NCBI RefSeq assembly: GCF_015706575.1 | Contig: NW_024037058.1 | Coordinates: 3,837,754-3,901,753, forward strand | Reading direction: 5' to 3' | Length of the DNA stretch: 64,000 nt | From: Patiria miniata | Lineage: Eukaryota > Echinodermata > Asteroidea > Valvatida > Asterinidae | Shown here: positions 34,348 through 45,808 of the stretch, piece after piece | Layout: every line of letters begins with the position of its first letter | How positions within the stretch are numbered: position 1 is the stretch's first letter | Made by a program: the position numbers and the translations under genes | Notes under the pieces: generated by a model | Told to the model about the DNA's origin: nothing | The model's database searches: none | Seen by the model: the letters and a program-made list of their open reading frames with translations, nothing else

Positions 34348-35209
34348 GGGAGAAAATTTTGGAAAACCCTGTTTTTTTTAATTTTTTTTTTACAACTGAC
34401 GTGGTTTTGGCCTTGTCTATTCCATATTTCATTTGGTATCATATTTGGAGCCGGAGATGTTGCTGGCAATGCATAAAATGTGTTCAATTCACTGTGACAT
34501 TCACTATGAGATAATTATCAAGTCCCACGCTTGCTTCAAATTATACCCCAAAACAGCAATCCTAGTACACACACGTTTAAAGAAATTTCTAAAGAAATTA
34601 TGTGGCTGGAATGACGACTAGTACTCCAACACCTCAATTTTTGAAGACCACAATTTTGTACCCCGAGACTCCTTCGCATGTTCATTACACAAACCAGAAA
34701 ATTTCCAAGGTATGGTCGTACTAATACTTTAAACCATCTTTTCAACTATATCATTTTATGGTAAATGCGTTTGTTTTTCGCGGCCAAATGGGTGCTTTGT
34801 CTGGAAAAAGCTTCTTTAATACCACGGTGGATCGGAGTTGGGCTTCCACTAGACTGAACATTGAGTTATAGCCCCGCTTGCTGGTTGTTCACAACAACAC
34901 GCCTGGCGCCGGTGTGTGTATATCCCTGCCCATTTTAATACATTATTCACCAGCCCTGTTAGTTTGCGGTCACTAGACGTGAACAATGGACGCCATTGTC
35001 TGCCCTGAGGTGCAAGATTACACATTCAGTTTATTTTTGTGTAAGGAATGAATAGTGTAATACAGAGTGATTTAGGAGGGCAAAATGAACGTTTAGAGAT
35101 AACCTGCTGAGCTGTCATTTTCAAGAAAAGTGGATTTTTTGTACCAATTTCCAACAATGATGGGGTCATTTTTGAGAAAAAGTGGAATTTATGCACCAAT
35201 TTTGAATGA

Positions 35210-35572
35210 TGGTTGACCGACCATTGTTGGAAAAAAAATGACCTTTTTCAAACACTGCCCCCAGTTTACCAAATTTAGTAAGTTCACATTTCGTTTGCAA
35301 TCAATTACACATCCGTGAACGGGTGCAAGGCAGCTAGTCTGGTTCCCTGACTTGACAAGTCCCCGACGTCTAAAAATTGCTCCGTCTCGTCTGAAGTAGG
35401 ATCAGGGAACCAGAATACAAGAACAACATGTTTTTTTTTTCTTGGGTTTTTCCAGCATCAAAACCTTAAACAGGTCAGTGTTACAATATTTGCTATAAAT
35501 ACTACCCCCAAATCCAGCCATTTCTAAAAATTACAAGAAAAGCAAATGTTGTATATATTGTACCTTTAAGTG
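35210..35572 (+). repeat. Dispersed ~350-bp repeat, copy 2
   Basis: Second copy of the unit at 24857-25203, in the same orientation and about 80% similar by eye. It retains the CTGGTTCCCTGAC ... TCAGGGAACCAG stem. An extra poly-T tract is inserted near 35432. Confidence 0.75.
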
Positions 35573-35864
35573 GGGTTCCTGGGGGAAAAACCCTGAGGAT
35601 TTAAGATATTTTCAGGCCTGAAAGAACGAATCTTGTCCTTTAATCTTCCCTCTTCATCCTAAATCTCTCATGAAGTTGCTTTGTACTGTAGTAAGGTTCA
35701 GGGGATCTCATCGATCCAAGTAGAGAACTTAAAGAGCTTCTGGACTGTCATGCTGCGTTAGATTTGTTTTGCATACCAATAAGTTTGTGTTAAAGCAGGC
35801 AGGTTTTTTTGGACAAGCATTTGGGCAAGAGAAAATGTAAAAATTGCAATTTCATTCCTGCTTA

Positions 35865-35993
35865 AGCCTGGTTCATACTTCACGCGAAAGCAAGTGTGAA
35901 GCAAAATTTATGTCTTCAACAATGATGGATGCACTTGGAAGTTGTTGACGTCACAAATTTCGCTTCGCTTTCGCGTGAGGTATGAACCGGGCT
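35865..35993. mobile_element. Harbinger-type MITE
   Basis: 129 bp flanked by TTA on both sides (35862-35864 and 35994-35996). The ends AGCCTGGTTCATACTTCACG and (rc) AGCCCGGTTCATACCTCACG continue as GCGAAAGC, so the inverted repeats are about 28 bp. A 3-bp TWA target duplication with short GGTTCAT-type ends fits PIF/Harbinger MITEs. No ORF. Confidence 0.75.
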
Positions 35994-36709
35994 TTACACT
36001 GAAGGAATAAGGAAAATGGCTTTATTGAATGTTCATAGTAATCCAGTATAAGGGTAGGGAAAATTGAAACTTTAGAACGATATTTTCACTTGTACTGAAG
36101 AAAAAAGAGTAATTTTGCTCAATAAATATTCTCAGTAGTCTAAGTTTTGGAAAATATTTTGGTAGGGAAAAATATTAACTTTTTGCAATTTTCTTCTCTT
36201 ACACCAATGGAAAAAAAAGACATGTTCAACTCATACATGGTCTCATATCTAGGTAGATAAACTGTGACAATTTAAATGAAAATGTGGGCAACTGAATTTC
36301 GTTTTTGTGAATAAAGTCAGTTTCACATCCAACTATAGGCTAAATGCTTCTTCAGGCTATTAACTAAAAATAAATTCACTAAAAAGAAAAACAGGGAGAG
36401 ATGTTCTGATTACCTCCATGGAAATGTCCATGGCTTTTGTTCCTGAATGTTATGAAGCTTTAGTAATTTGGCAAATTCGTGGAACACAGCTCTTTTTATA
36501 GAACTAGTCACTCCAGTCACATGTGAAGGCATTGAAAAGAAGAGGGCTTTGTTGAATGACAAACAAAAATTCACAGCTGTTGTTTTGTCACTGCTGTGAA
36601 CAAGTCAATAATCAATATCGCCAGATGAATTTCCGACTGCACAAGCCAAGTCCAAAAAGCCACATCGATGACTGGCTGTCCTTGTCTGCCTTCCGAATAT
36701 TTCAAAGGT

Positions 36710-37203
36710 GTTAACATTTCTATCGAAGATCTCTTTATAATTTACTCGAGAGGGACAGCAAAAAAGGAAATTGTGCCAAGTGTTTGGGATGAGGGTTGGA
36801 AGAACAACCCCCCCCCCAAAAAAAAATCAGAACAAAAACAAAGGCTTTTCCAAACTGTTGGGAAAAGCGTTATCATTCCTAATGAAGTTCTCTTTATAAT
36901 CTACTCGGATTACTCGAGAGGGACCACAAAAAGGAAAATTGTGCCAAGTGGATGGGATGAGGGTTAGAAGAACAAGAAAGGAAAAAATAATAAAATAATA
37001 ATCAGAACAAAAACAATGGCTTTTCCACAACTGTTCAGAAAAGCGTTAACATTCCTAATGAAGTTCTCTTTATAATGTACTCGAGAGGGACTGCCAAAAA
37101 AAAAGGAAAATTTTGATGAGGGTAAGAAGAACAAGAAAAAAGAAAACAGAAAAAAATAATCAGAAAAACAACAAAGGTTTTCCACACTGTTTGGAAAAGC
37201 CAC
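36710..37203 (+). repeat. Three-unit tandem array (~160-175 bp unit)
   Basis: Units start at about 36710, 36868 and 37044 with GTTAACATTCCTAATGAAG-like sequence. Each continues TTCTCTTTATAAT, ACTCGAGAGGGAC, AGGAAAATTGTGCCAAGTG, GGATGAGGGTTAGAAGAACA, then an A-rich tract and AGGCTTTTCCA-AACTGTT. Unit 2 carries a short internal duplication of TACTCGGAT/TACTCGAGA. Confidence 0.8.
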
Positions 37204-39726
37204 CAAAAAAAGTCATTGGCCATTACCGTGCAACCACAATTTCTCGTCTGGAAACTTTGGACGTGACTCTCGGCTCCAAAATCATCAAATATCGTCTGGG
37301 GCATCAAGCTGTGGAATGACATTCCGTTCATACCAGTCATCAAAAGTTCTGTAATGCACCATCTTATATTTAGCTCCATTTCTGTCGGCTATTAATTTCT
37401 TTCTTCAGTTTTGACGTTCCTGTGCACGCTGGTTGCGAAATATAGTGTTTGTTGATTCAGTGTTTTATTGCGGGTTTAATACGACATTCCTGTGCATGAT
37501 CTGACCACGATAAGATGACACGCAAACTCTATCCACCGTCTCTCCCCTCCCCCCCTTAAAATAAAAACCAAACTCGGGTCAACAACGCTGATGCCAACCG
37601 TACACAAAAGCCCCCTAGGTGAGCCTCTCACTGGTTGCCCCTTAATTACTGGAGCCTTGCTGCTGACCCGCTGACATTCCATACCTGCCGGTTGCCGGGG
37701 TGACCGTCTCCGTGACGACAGTTGCTAGAGTAAATTCAATGCTTGTGACACAGCTGCTCCTGTGTGATGCTATTTTTTTTTTGATTCGCAGTTCGATCCT
37801 GTGACAGCTGCGAGTAATTTGATTGGTTAGAAAAAACGAAGGAAAATAATAGAATTGGTTTCTCATTAGCAACTAAAATGTTTGACACGTAGACATGAAG
37901 TTTTTGTGCTTGAGGTTCAGTTCATCTGGTAACACAAGAAATTCAAATTTAATTTGGTTATTTTTTTTTCAACATTATCATTTTTGTTATTTTGGGGTAT
38001 CTATCCTTATCTATTTTTGCAGACAGATAGAGTATCTCAAAAGTATTGTCATCTGAATTTTTTAGACATTTTTCAAAAGAACACGTCCATTTTGTGTAAG
38101 TGTAAAACTTGTTAACCATCTTTATAAAAACAACTTAAGTGCAATTATCTGTTTTTCATTTTTTTTTATTTACAACTTGTAATTAAGAAAACAATTTGGC
38201 TTTCAACCAAAACTGTGTCTGATCGCAATTCTCGCAGTTTCCTTGCGTGTTAACATGGAATTAAATTGTAATATTTCTCAATTCAAAATTGGCATAAACA
38301 GAAAATATAAGGAAGACATTTAAATTCCTTTCCAGTGTAGGTTAAACTCGGTTCAGCTCATTTCTCTGGATGATGTATTTCATCAGCCCAATAGCACGGG
38401 GTCAGTGTGAAAAAAAAATCCCGCTTCTGCCACCAGTAAAATTGACCTAGGTGCGTTCGGCTTGCAATTACATGTGGAGCGTGCAGAACGAAGAAAGGAG
38501 AAAAAAAATGAACAAAATCGTCAAAAGTGCTTTTTTCCCCCTTCTGTCAGGAATGAAATCACAGCCCCCATGCCAGCGAGAAAGCTCGCAAGTGATCTAA
38601 CCTAACCCTTCAGGCGTTATCTTCTCTCTTTCCCTGCTCCGTCCACGACCAACACGTTCCCTCCACTGTGTACATTATGTATTACTCCGCTTGCGAAAGA
38701 AAAAAAAGCCAGGTTCTATTTTGTTCTACCTTTTTTTTTATTCCCTTGTCTTTTCCCCTCTCTTTTTTGTTTGCCTGTTGGCAATGTAAAGCTTGAGCAA
38801 CGGCCATCGTGTGATGGCATGCCGAGCAAACGGTCAAATAAAACAGCCCAAGCAATTCAAACCCCTCGTGCATTTTTTTCACTTGACCCTGCATTCCTGT
38901 GAAGCGAGCATGCTGTTTTAGCCGGGCTACGATGCCAACTTCTCAAAATCCTGACAGTTTTTTCCCCTCGTCTTTCCACTCCCCTTCCAATTTTGCTTAT
39001 CCTCTGCCGTCCTCTGAATAAATCAAGAAAATCTTGCGAACAGGACGGTAAATTTTCTCGAGAGGACACTATCGGCAGCATTTCAATTTTTTTTTGTGGC
39101 TAACTTCGCGTTCCGATGACGAAAACGCATTCGTGCCTCCGTGCCGAATCAGTTTATTTTTTAATCCGCAAGCATTTGAGACGGACAAACGGTTAATTCA
39201 GCGCAATCTACATCTGCTCAGCAGGCCAGAATTTTTCTCCGCAAAGGTCAGAAATAATTCCGGAGCCAGCGTGTCATGCACGGGCGGTGCGTTGCGCAGA
39301 ATGCACATGTGATAACCAACAAATGATTCAACTGCATACATATTGCAAATAAAAAACATATTATAGCATTCAATCTTACAGTCACTGGTCGAATGATTCT
39401 CCATTTTTTTGAGGGATTTCTTTGGGTAAAGGCGAAATGTATAACTTCCAAAGAATTTTGTCCAAAAAGTTCTTCATGAGATCTACTAAAACAAAATTGT
39501 TTGAAATTTGGCAGAATAAACTTTTCCCCCTTAAAAAATGCAAAAGTGATACACGTTTAGTTTAGAAACTACAATTAATCATAGATGATTTTTAAAATCT
39601 GACATTTAGGCCCTAATTAGGAAATAAATAAGTCTGGTTTCTGAGCAAAACGACTAATTTTCCTTAAAATCTTGCAGGTTGGAAAACTGATAAATATTTC
39701 AAATTTTTACTTTGGCTGAATCTGGA

Positions 39727-40050
39727 ATTTCATTCTAAATCAACTTGTCCATAGTTTGAGTTGGACGGAGGAAGTTTCACTTCAATAAAGTGAGTTTTTC
39801 CTCTTTTGTAAATAAGGAATTTGTTCAAATCTAATTGGCTTTCAGTTGAAGGTAAACACAAGTGTTATTGACCATTCCTCCATGGAGCAATGCTGTTAAA
39901 AAAGAACAAATTTCATTCTAAATCAATTTGTCCCTAGTTTGAAAATGGAGTGAATATTTTCCCTCTTTTGAAAATAAGGAATTTGTTCAAATCTAATTGG
40001 CTTTCAGATTAAGGTTTATCGACCATTCCTCCATTCAGTGATGCTTTTTT
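39727..40050 (+). repeat. Tandem duplication, 183-bp period, diverged
   Basis: ATTTCATTCTAAATCAACTTG starts at 39727 and recurs at 39910. Both units contain AATAAGGAATTTGTTCAAAT, CTAATTGGCTTTCAG and GACCATTCCTCCAT. The second unit has deletions and ends near 40050. Confidence 0.8.
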
Positions 40051-41066
40051 CAACTTTGATTCTATTACCACTTGGAGTAGTATGAAAACTTTCAGGACAA
40101 AGGCCTAGTCCCCAGTGAAATGCCATGATAATGCTTTCTAGGTCACTGTGTCACAGCGTTATCTAAGAAAATAGAAATCCCTGCACTGGATCCCTATATA
40201 ACAAGGCCCTTTGCACTAATAAGGGCAAGTAAGCCAATTAAACTAGAGATTTATCCCTGGGGCTCCTTACTCCCTTACTCCCCACTGGAACCCCAAATGG
40301 AAAGGGTTGTCCTTATTCTGAGGTCAACTAGGTCAATTAGGATGAGGTCAAGTCTTGTGATAACAACTAAGGCAGCCAGGGCTCCAGAATTAGGCTTCTC
40401 CAAGGAAAGTTTGAGGGCATTCGGCCCGTCTTTTTAGTGCAGTCTGAAAAATGCCCAAAGAGTTTTTCTTTTACATGGTGGAACTCAAAGTATCAGGGCA
40501 GTGCAATTTCCTACTGCCAGTGGCAGTTGATGAATGGTCTTAAGATGTTATCTTGTGGGTTTTTTTGGTGTGTTTTTGAGTAAAGAAATTCTTAAGATTC
40601 GATTTAGCATTCTTGTGGGTTTTTCTGTTTTGGGATGGGGAGTTGTACTTTTTGTTAGTGTCGCAGTAGAGGCTAAAATGTGGCAGAAACATTGAAACGG
40701 TAAATTTCACCGGTATTAATTTCTTTCTACCAAATCATGATTATCTATTTGTATTATTAACTGTCACGAAATAAAAGTGTATTTTTGTAATTTCCGGGGA
40801 AAAAAATAGAAAAAGATACAACAAATTTCAAATCACCAACTGCGTCCGCTATTTATTTGCCCAAATTGGCTCTAGTTCTCTTTACAACATCTTTTCTGAT
40901 CGGTTGACGAATTAAGTTTGTCAGTTTGTGGGCAGATAATGTTCGGATATTGACTTGGTCCAGTATGTCTTTGATGTATATCGCATGTTGCGACCGATAA
41001 GATTTCTTTTTGTTGGCGATTGCGGGAACATCTATCTCGGTTTCGTGCCTTACTCGGCGCATGTAA

Positions 41067-41357
41067 ACACTTTACTCCTACGCGCTGAATTTGCCCGCCT
41101 TCTATGCCCTCGGTACATTTCAACCGGGAGAATTGATACTTGACATGACAGAGGATGCATTACGAAAATTGCTTCGTATTGGCACCTTACGAAACCGCTC
41201 TCGAGATAATTGTTTACAAATTTTGAACGTTATTAAGGGATGTATACGTGGATGTCTGTATGAATCAAAAGATGCATTTGAAATGTTGAAGGATCGTCCT
41301 GAATTTACCAAAGCTTTTTCAATGTCAGTTTTTGCCTTAATAAACATAAAATAGTTT
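41067..41357 (+). other. Short intronic ORF with protein-like look (possible SAM-like fragment)
   Basis: Open from 41067 to a TAG at 41352-41354, with the first in-frame ATG at 41145. A stretch beginning ELILDMTEDALRKLL and continuing RSRDNCLQILNVIKG resembles the C-terminal half of a SAM domain (pattern: L-D-[LM]-T-E-E-D-L, then R-x-x-I-L-x-x-I). It is followed by KDRPEFTKAF. No clear acceptor, promoter or polyadenylation signal is visible. It may be a chance ORF, a decayed exon or a pseudogene in intron 5. I would not annotate it as a gene without homology support. Confidence 0.15.
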
Positions 41358-41659
41358 GTTGAAAAGCAAAAACATTTATTACATACATGTATCTCCCCGA
41401 CACAATTATTCCACAAAAGTTCTTATCAAAGCTAATTTTTAGTAAATTAATTTTAAACCCATTCCTTGCCTCAAATTTACAAGTATGAATGTTGCTATTT
41501 TTCATAATTTTTCGTCAACATATTACCATGTGAATTTGATGGGCTTTAATCTAGTCGATGAAACAAATTTTAGAGTGACGGTAAATTTGTGCTCAATCAT
41601 CAGACAAAATCACATGTTAACAAAAATGTTTTTTTTTTCATGACACAATATTCAACATT

Positions 41660-41715
41660 CAATTTGTTGTTATTTATTGTTTTTATTTATTTTTATTTAT
41701 TATTTATTTATTTCT
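41660..41715 (+). repeat. ATTT-rich simple repeat
   Basis: Imperfect TTATTTATTTA units, low complexity. Confidence 0.8.
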
Positions 41716-44700
41716 GTTTACAATGTACAGATAGGGGATAACAGTGAACCATGCGTAGAAACTGTGAGTTAATTTTTTTTTCATTTTCCACATTCATAAA
41801 TTTGACAACAAGACCATGCCCACATTAAAAGTCATGTAGAAGTTACAGTGGTGCTTAGAATTTTCCAAAGATCCAGCCCAGTTTTAAAAAATATCTTTAG
41901 CCGGCGCTGTCTTACAAAAGACCAGGTGTCTCGTTCTAGGTTGTTTTTTTTCCTTCCCCCGTCAGTGAACTGGAGAATTTTTTTGTCTCCTTCAGTGGGT
42001 TGCTCTGGTCTCATAGTCACGTTTTATTATTTCTTTTTATTCGGGGAGTCGATGGAGTCAGGGTGTTTATATTAAAACCCCACCAGCTGCTTTGGCTCGC
42101 TGAAAAGTCGTGGCCCCACGTTCCGTATTTGCCCAGTATTCAGTACAAATAACAGCAAATAATCTGGGGAAGAAAAGTCGGGAGGGTTTGCGGAATTTGA
42201 AAGATGTACTGGACGTGCTATGTTCCTAGTTTCACTCTCAAAATAGATCCAGCAAGTCAAGGAGTAATTCATTTTTGAATGAGACAACAATTGAAACAAA
42301 TGGCCTTTGTTTAGTTTAGGAATGATTACTTTACAAAGTTTGAATTGTTTGCGGCACCGCAAATCAGTTCTCGCAGAGTAGACTGGCTCCTGCCCCAAAT
42401 CTGAATCACTTATGTAGGGGTCTGGCGGGACCAGTGTACTTGCTAATTTGTGTGCAAAAAGGAACCCAAACTAAAACCTTTTTTATTCATAGGGTTGAAG
42501 ACCCCTAACATAGAATAAAAGGAGAGTTTTTCCACATTTTAAATGAAACGTACAAGTTAAATTTGTTAGGAGACTTCAAACTTGTTAGAGAACACGATCT
42601 GTACACATACCTTTTTAAATTGGAAAATTTTAGTTGGGAAAGGTTGCTGTACATGACATATGGCATTTTTTCCCTTCAGATACTTTGAGGTACCTTGTAC
42701 TTCTTTTTAAAACTGCCTTAGTTTTAATAGCTTGACAGAATTGCGTTTTTCGGGGCGTCAAATCTCACACGATAGTGCACGCATTGGTCGCGAGGCACGC
42801 ACACATATCACAATGGCATCTCGTAAGAGTTCACATACCACTTTTTTTGTTTTTGCTTTTTGCGTTTCACTCTCACGGAGGCAGCAGAAACCCCGTTGGG
42901 AATTCGTTGAAATTAAAAAGGTGACATTCCAAGAGTAATAAATCCTGCTGGGCTAGGCTTTCTAAGAATAGCTTTACGCATACGGGGCTGGCTATCTGTC
43001 ATTTTGTTTAGATTGGTAAAAAAAAAAGTAAATGCACTTCAAAAATTGATGATTTAGGTAATAGAAACTGGAGGGGGTAGGGGTTAGACTGATCTTTTGA
43101 AAGGTCACAAATCAACAGACGGAGAGAACAGATATCTATGAGGACCAGAAGGCCTTTTTTGTTCACAAAACACTATGAAGTAAAGTAACTTTAAACCAAC
43201 TTAATTGTTAGCATTTGTTTTGCTGGAAACCTGCCTTTGTTATTGGTGCATATTTTTCTTTTGAAGCAACAAAAAGCGCTCAGAATCATAAGACAGGTGC
43301 TAAACTTGATGAAGTTTTAGCTCTGTGAATGTTGTACAGTGTAAATAATATTCTAGGATCTCCATTTCAATTCAAAAGTTGCCGAGTCATATTTTGAATT
43401 GCGCCTGCAATCAGCATCCGGGATACATTCCCATTCAGCCGATTGCAGCTACGCGCTGTCACGCATTGAACCGGCGAATAATAGCAACCGCGCGCACATA
43501 TGCGTTGTGTCAACGCTTGCGCGCATTCATATACGGATTCGCTATTAACGGCGCCTAACGCTCACGTGAAGACGCTATGGCTTTGTGCACATGCAGAATG
43601 AAATAAGTCGTGCGTACTTCGCGCTATACGCACGGAGAACCGGTAAGGGCACGCGGTTTGTCCTGTCGACTGGGCTCTCGAAAGTGGTACAAAATGCCCT
43701 CTCTTGTCTGCGCACAGAGCTGTTTGCCAGGCACGTCACATCCTTGACAAGTGTTGTGTTTGAGCACCTTCAATAGATGATGCTTGATTCATACACCTCG
43801 CACTTTGGGAAGCAGGGTCGTCTTGTTGAATTTGCAGGACCTGATCAAATTTTCCCGAAAAATACAGCTGCTTTCGCTTGATCAGATGACCGTGGCAGCA
43901 TTCCTTGCCTCTCTGTAACCCCTCGCTCCTCGCTAAAAGATCACAGAACCTTGCGTTGATTTCATTAAGATTCCCAAGATTTATTTATTTATTTTTCCCC
44001 CCTTACCGTCCCCGAGATTCCGCTGTCGCGTGTGCCAGTGCTGCGCCACCGTTTTATTAGATTTTGCCGTTTCGGAAATCAAATGAAGACGAAAATTGAC
44101 AGTTATGTTCATATCGCGACAACTGTGGACTGCATGTGTGCTTGTCCACATTGTCGACATTAGCGTGCACACATCTATTTTAGTAGACATGTTGATAAAA
44201 GTTGTTTATTTCACAATTTGACCTCAACCAAAAGAAGTTTTGGTAAAATATTTTGTGCAGTGTTGTGTACAAGACTTTTATAATTTGCAATAGTAAAACA
44301 TGCAAACATACACGTACATGTGTGTAAGATATTGTTAGGAAAATAAGCCAAAATCGGCTGAGAACCAGTTTGCAAGCAGTATAAAACTTATTGCATTTTG
44401 CCTGGTAACCCATTTTTGTGTACGAAATATAATTAATGCTTAATAGCCTGTATAAGTATTCAAGTTTGTCGAAAATATATTTTTGCATAATACAAAAAAT
44501 CAGTTGTGAAATCAGAGTGAGAACTCTCTGCGTCCAATTTCGTCCTTTGGTGGAAACGATAGGTTATCATAACAGAACCCATCAAAATCCAAGATGGAAT
44601 TTAATTTTGTGTGAAAATCTGTCGTCCGTGCTTCGGGGACTGAAGATGACACCCTGTGCCAACCGGTTTGCTCCCCATGAATAACCTCATAACACGGTCA

Positions 44701-45062
44701 ATGAATTCAGCTCGGTATCACCACCCGTGCCTCATCGTCGTCATTGTTGTGGGGCCTCTCCTTCTCATTTCACCACCAATCCGACTCGCAAACACAAACA
44801 AACCGCCCCTTGTTTGCCCAGAGCACATAGTGGTCGTAGATCGCCTGGCACGCAACACGCAGTCGGTGTTGCCGTGCACTGGGCTTGCTTTGCATAAAAA
44901 ACAGACTCATCATTGAACAAATTATACGTGTACAGCGTTACCGGTACATTGCCAGTTGTGTATGTCTGTATTTACTGAAGGACAATGCTGTCCATGCTAC
45001 AGATGCCTTGCACACAGAGAATGTCTATAATTCATGATACCATGTATAAGTTGAAGCAACCT

Positions 45063-45360
45063 TTAACCCTTCAAGTATTTAAACAGTCACAGACAGTCAA
45101 AAGCTCCATCCACTTCTCCTGCCATGCCTTCTACAAAAGCTAGTCACCAACAGTCAGATCATATTTTGAGCAAGCTCTTGCACTAGTCAAATTGCAGGAG
45201 GCAAGTGGCAGGCACAGCTGGCTTATCAATCACCTCCAGTCAAATCCCAGCTGTATCAAGCTACATAAACAGTCACAGCCAGTCAATCCTGCTTTATGTA
45301 GGCTGGAAGCTCTTAACTGTTGCAACTTGGCACAGAGTGTATGTTTGCACAGGAGGCTTA
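45063..45360 (-). mobile_element. TTAA/CCCT-type MITE, family P6 copy 2 (inverted)
   Basis: TTAACCCTTCAAGTATTT at the left, then CAGTCACAGACAGTC, CTAGTCACCAACAGTC, CACAGCTGGCTTATCAATCA and CAGTCACAGCCAGTCAATCC. This is the reverse complement of the units at 21132-21475 and 56641-56978. About 298 bp, slightly shorter through internal deletion. Confidence 0.75.
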
Positions 45361-45788
45361 TGTGACAAAATGTCTACTTTTGGACAAATTCATTTTCTTT
45401 ATTTGTCAATTCTTAGAGAGGAGACAGGATGAGTTTGGAACAAATTTAAGTAAAATCTGCTTCCCCAAGAAAGTCTCACAAAAAATTCTTGACTAAAACC
45501 AATGTGGAAAGGACTACATGTACACGTATGTATCCACATTATGTTCACAGTTTCAGACAGAAAATCTGTGGGCTCTGTGGCAGACTAGGCTAGTGGTACA
45601 TGTAGGTACATTATATGTAGTACATTGTTTGCACCTTTCTCCTGCAAATCCATGAAAGACTTTCCGCAAACAATCCCGAACAACAAAGCACTGAATTTTC
45701 CCGCCTTCGCCCAAGAAAAGAATACAGCCTTTATTTGAACAAGGCCTTGTAAAAGATCATGAGAAAGGTGAAGGAAAGTCTTTTTTGT

Positions 45789-45808
45789 GGGGGGGGGGGG
45801 GGGGGGGG
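45789..45808 (+). repeat. Poly-G run (20)
   Basis: Twenty uninterrupted G residues, the longest in the window, immediately followed by a TACATGTA octamer. Confidence 0.9.
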
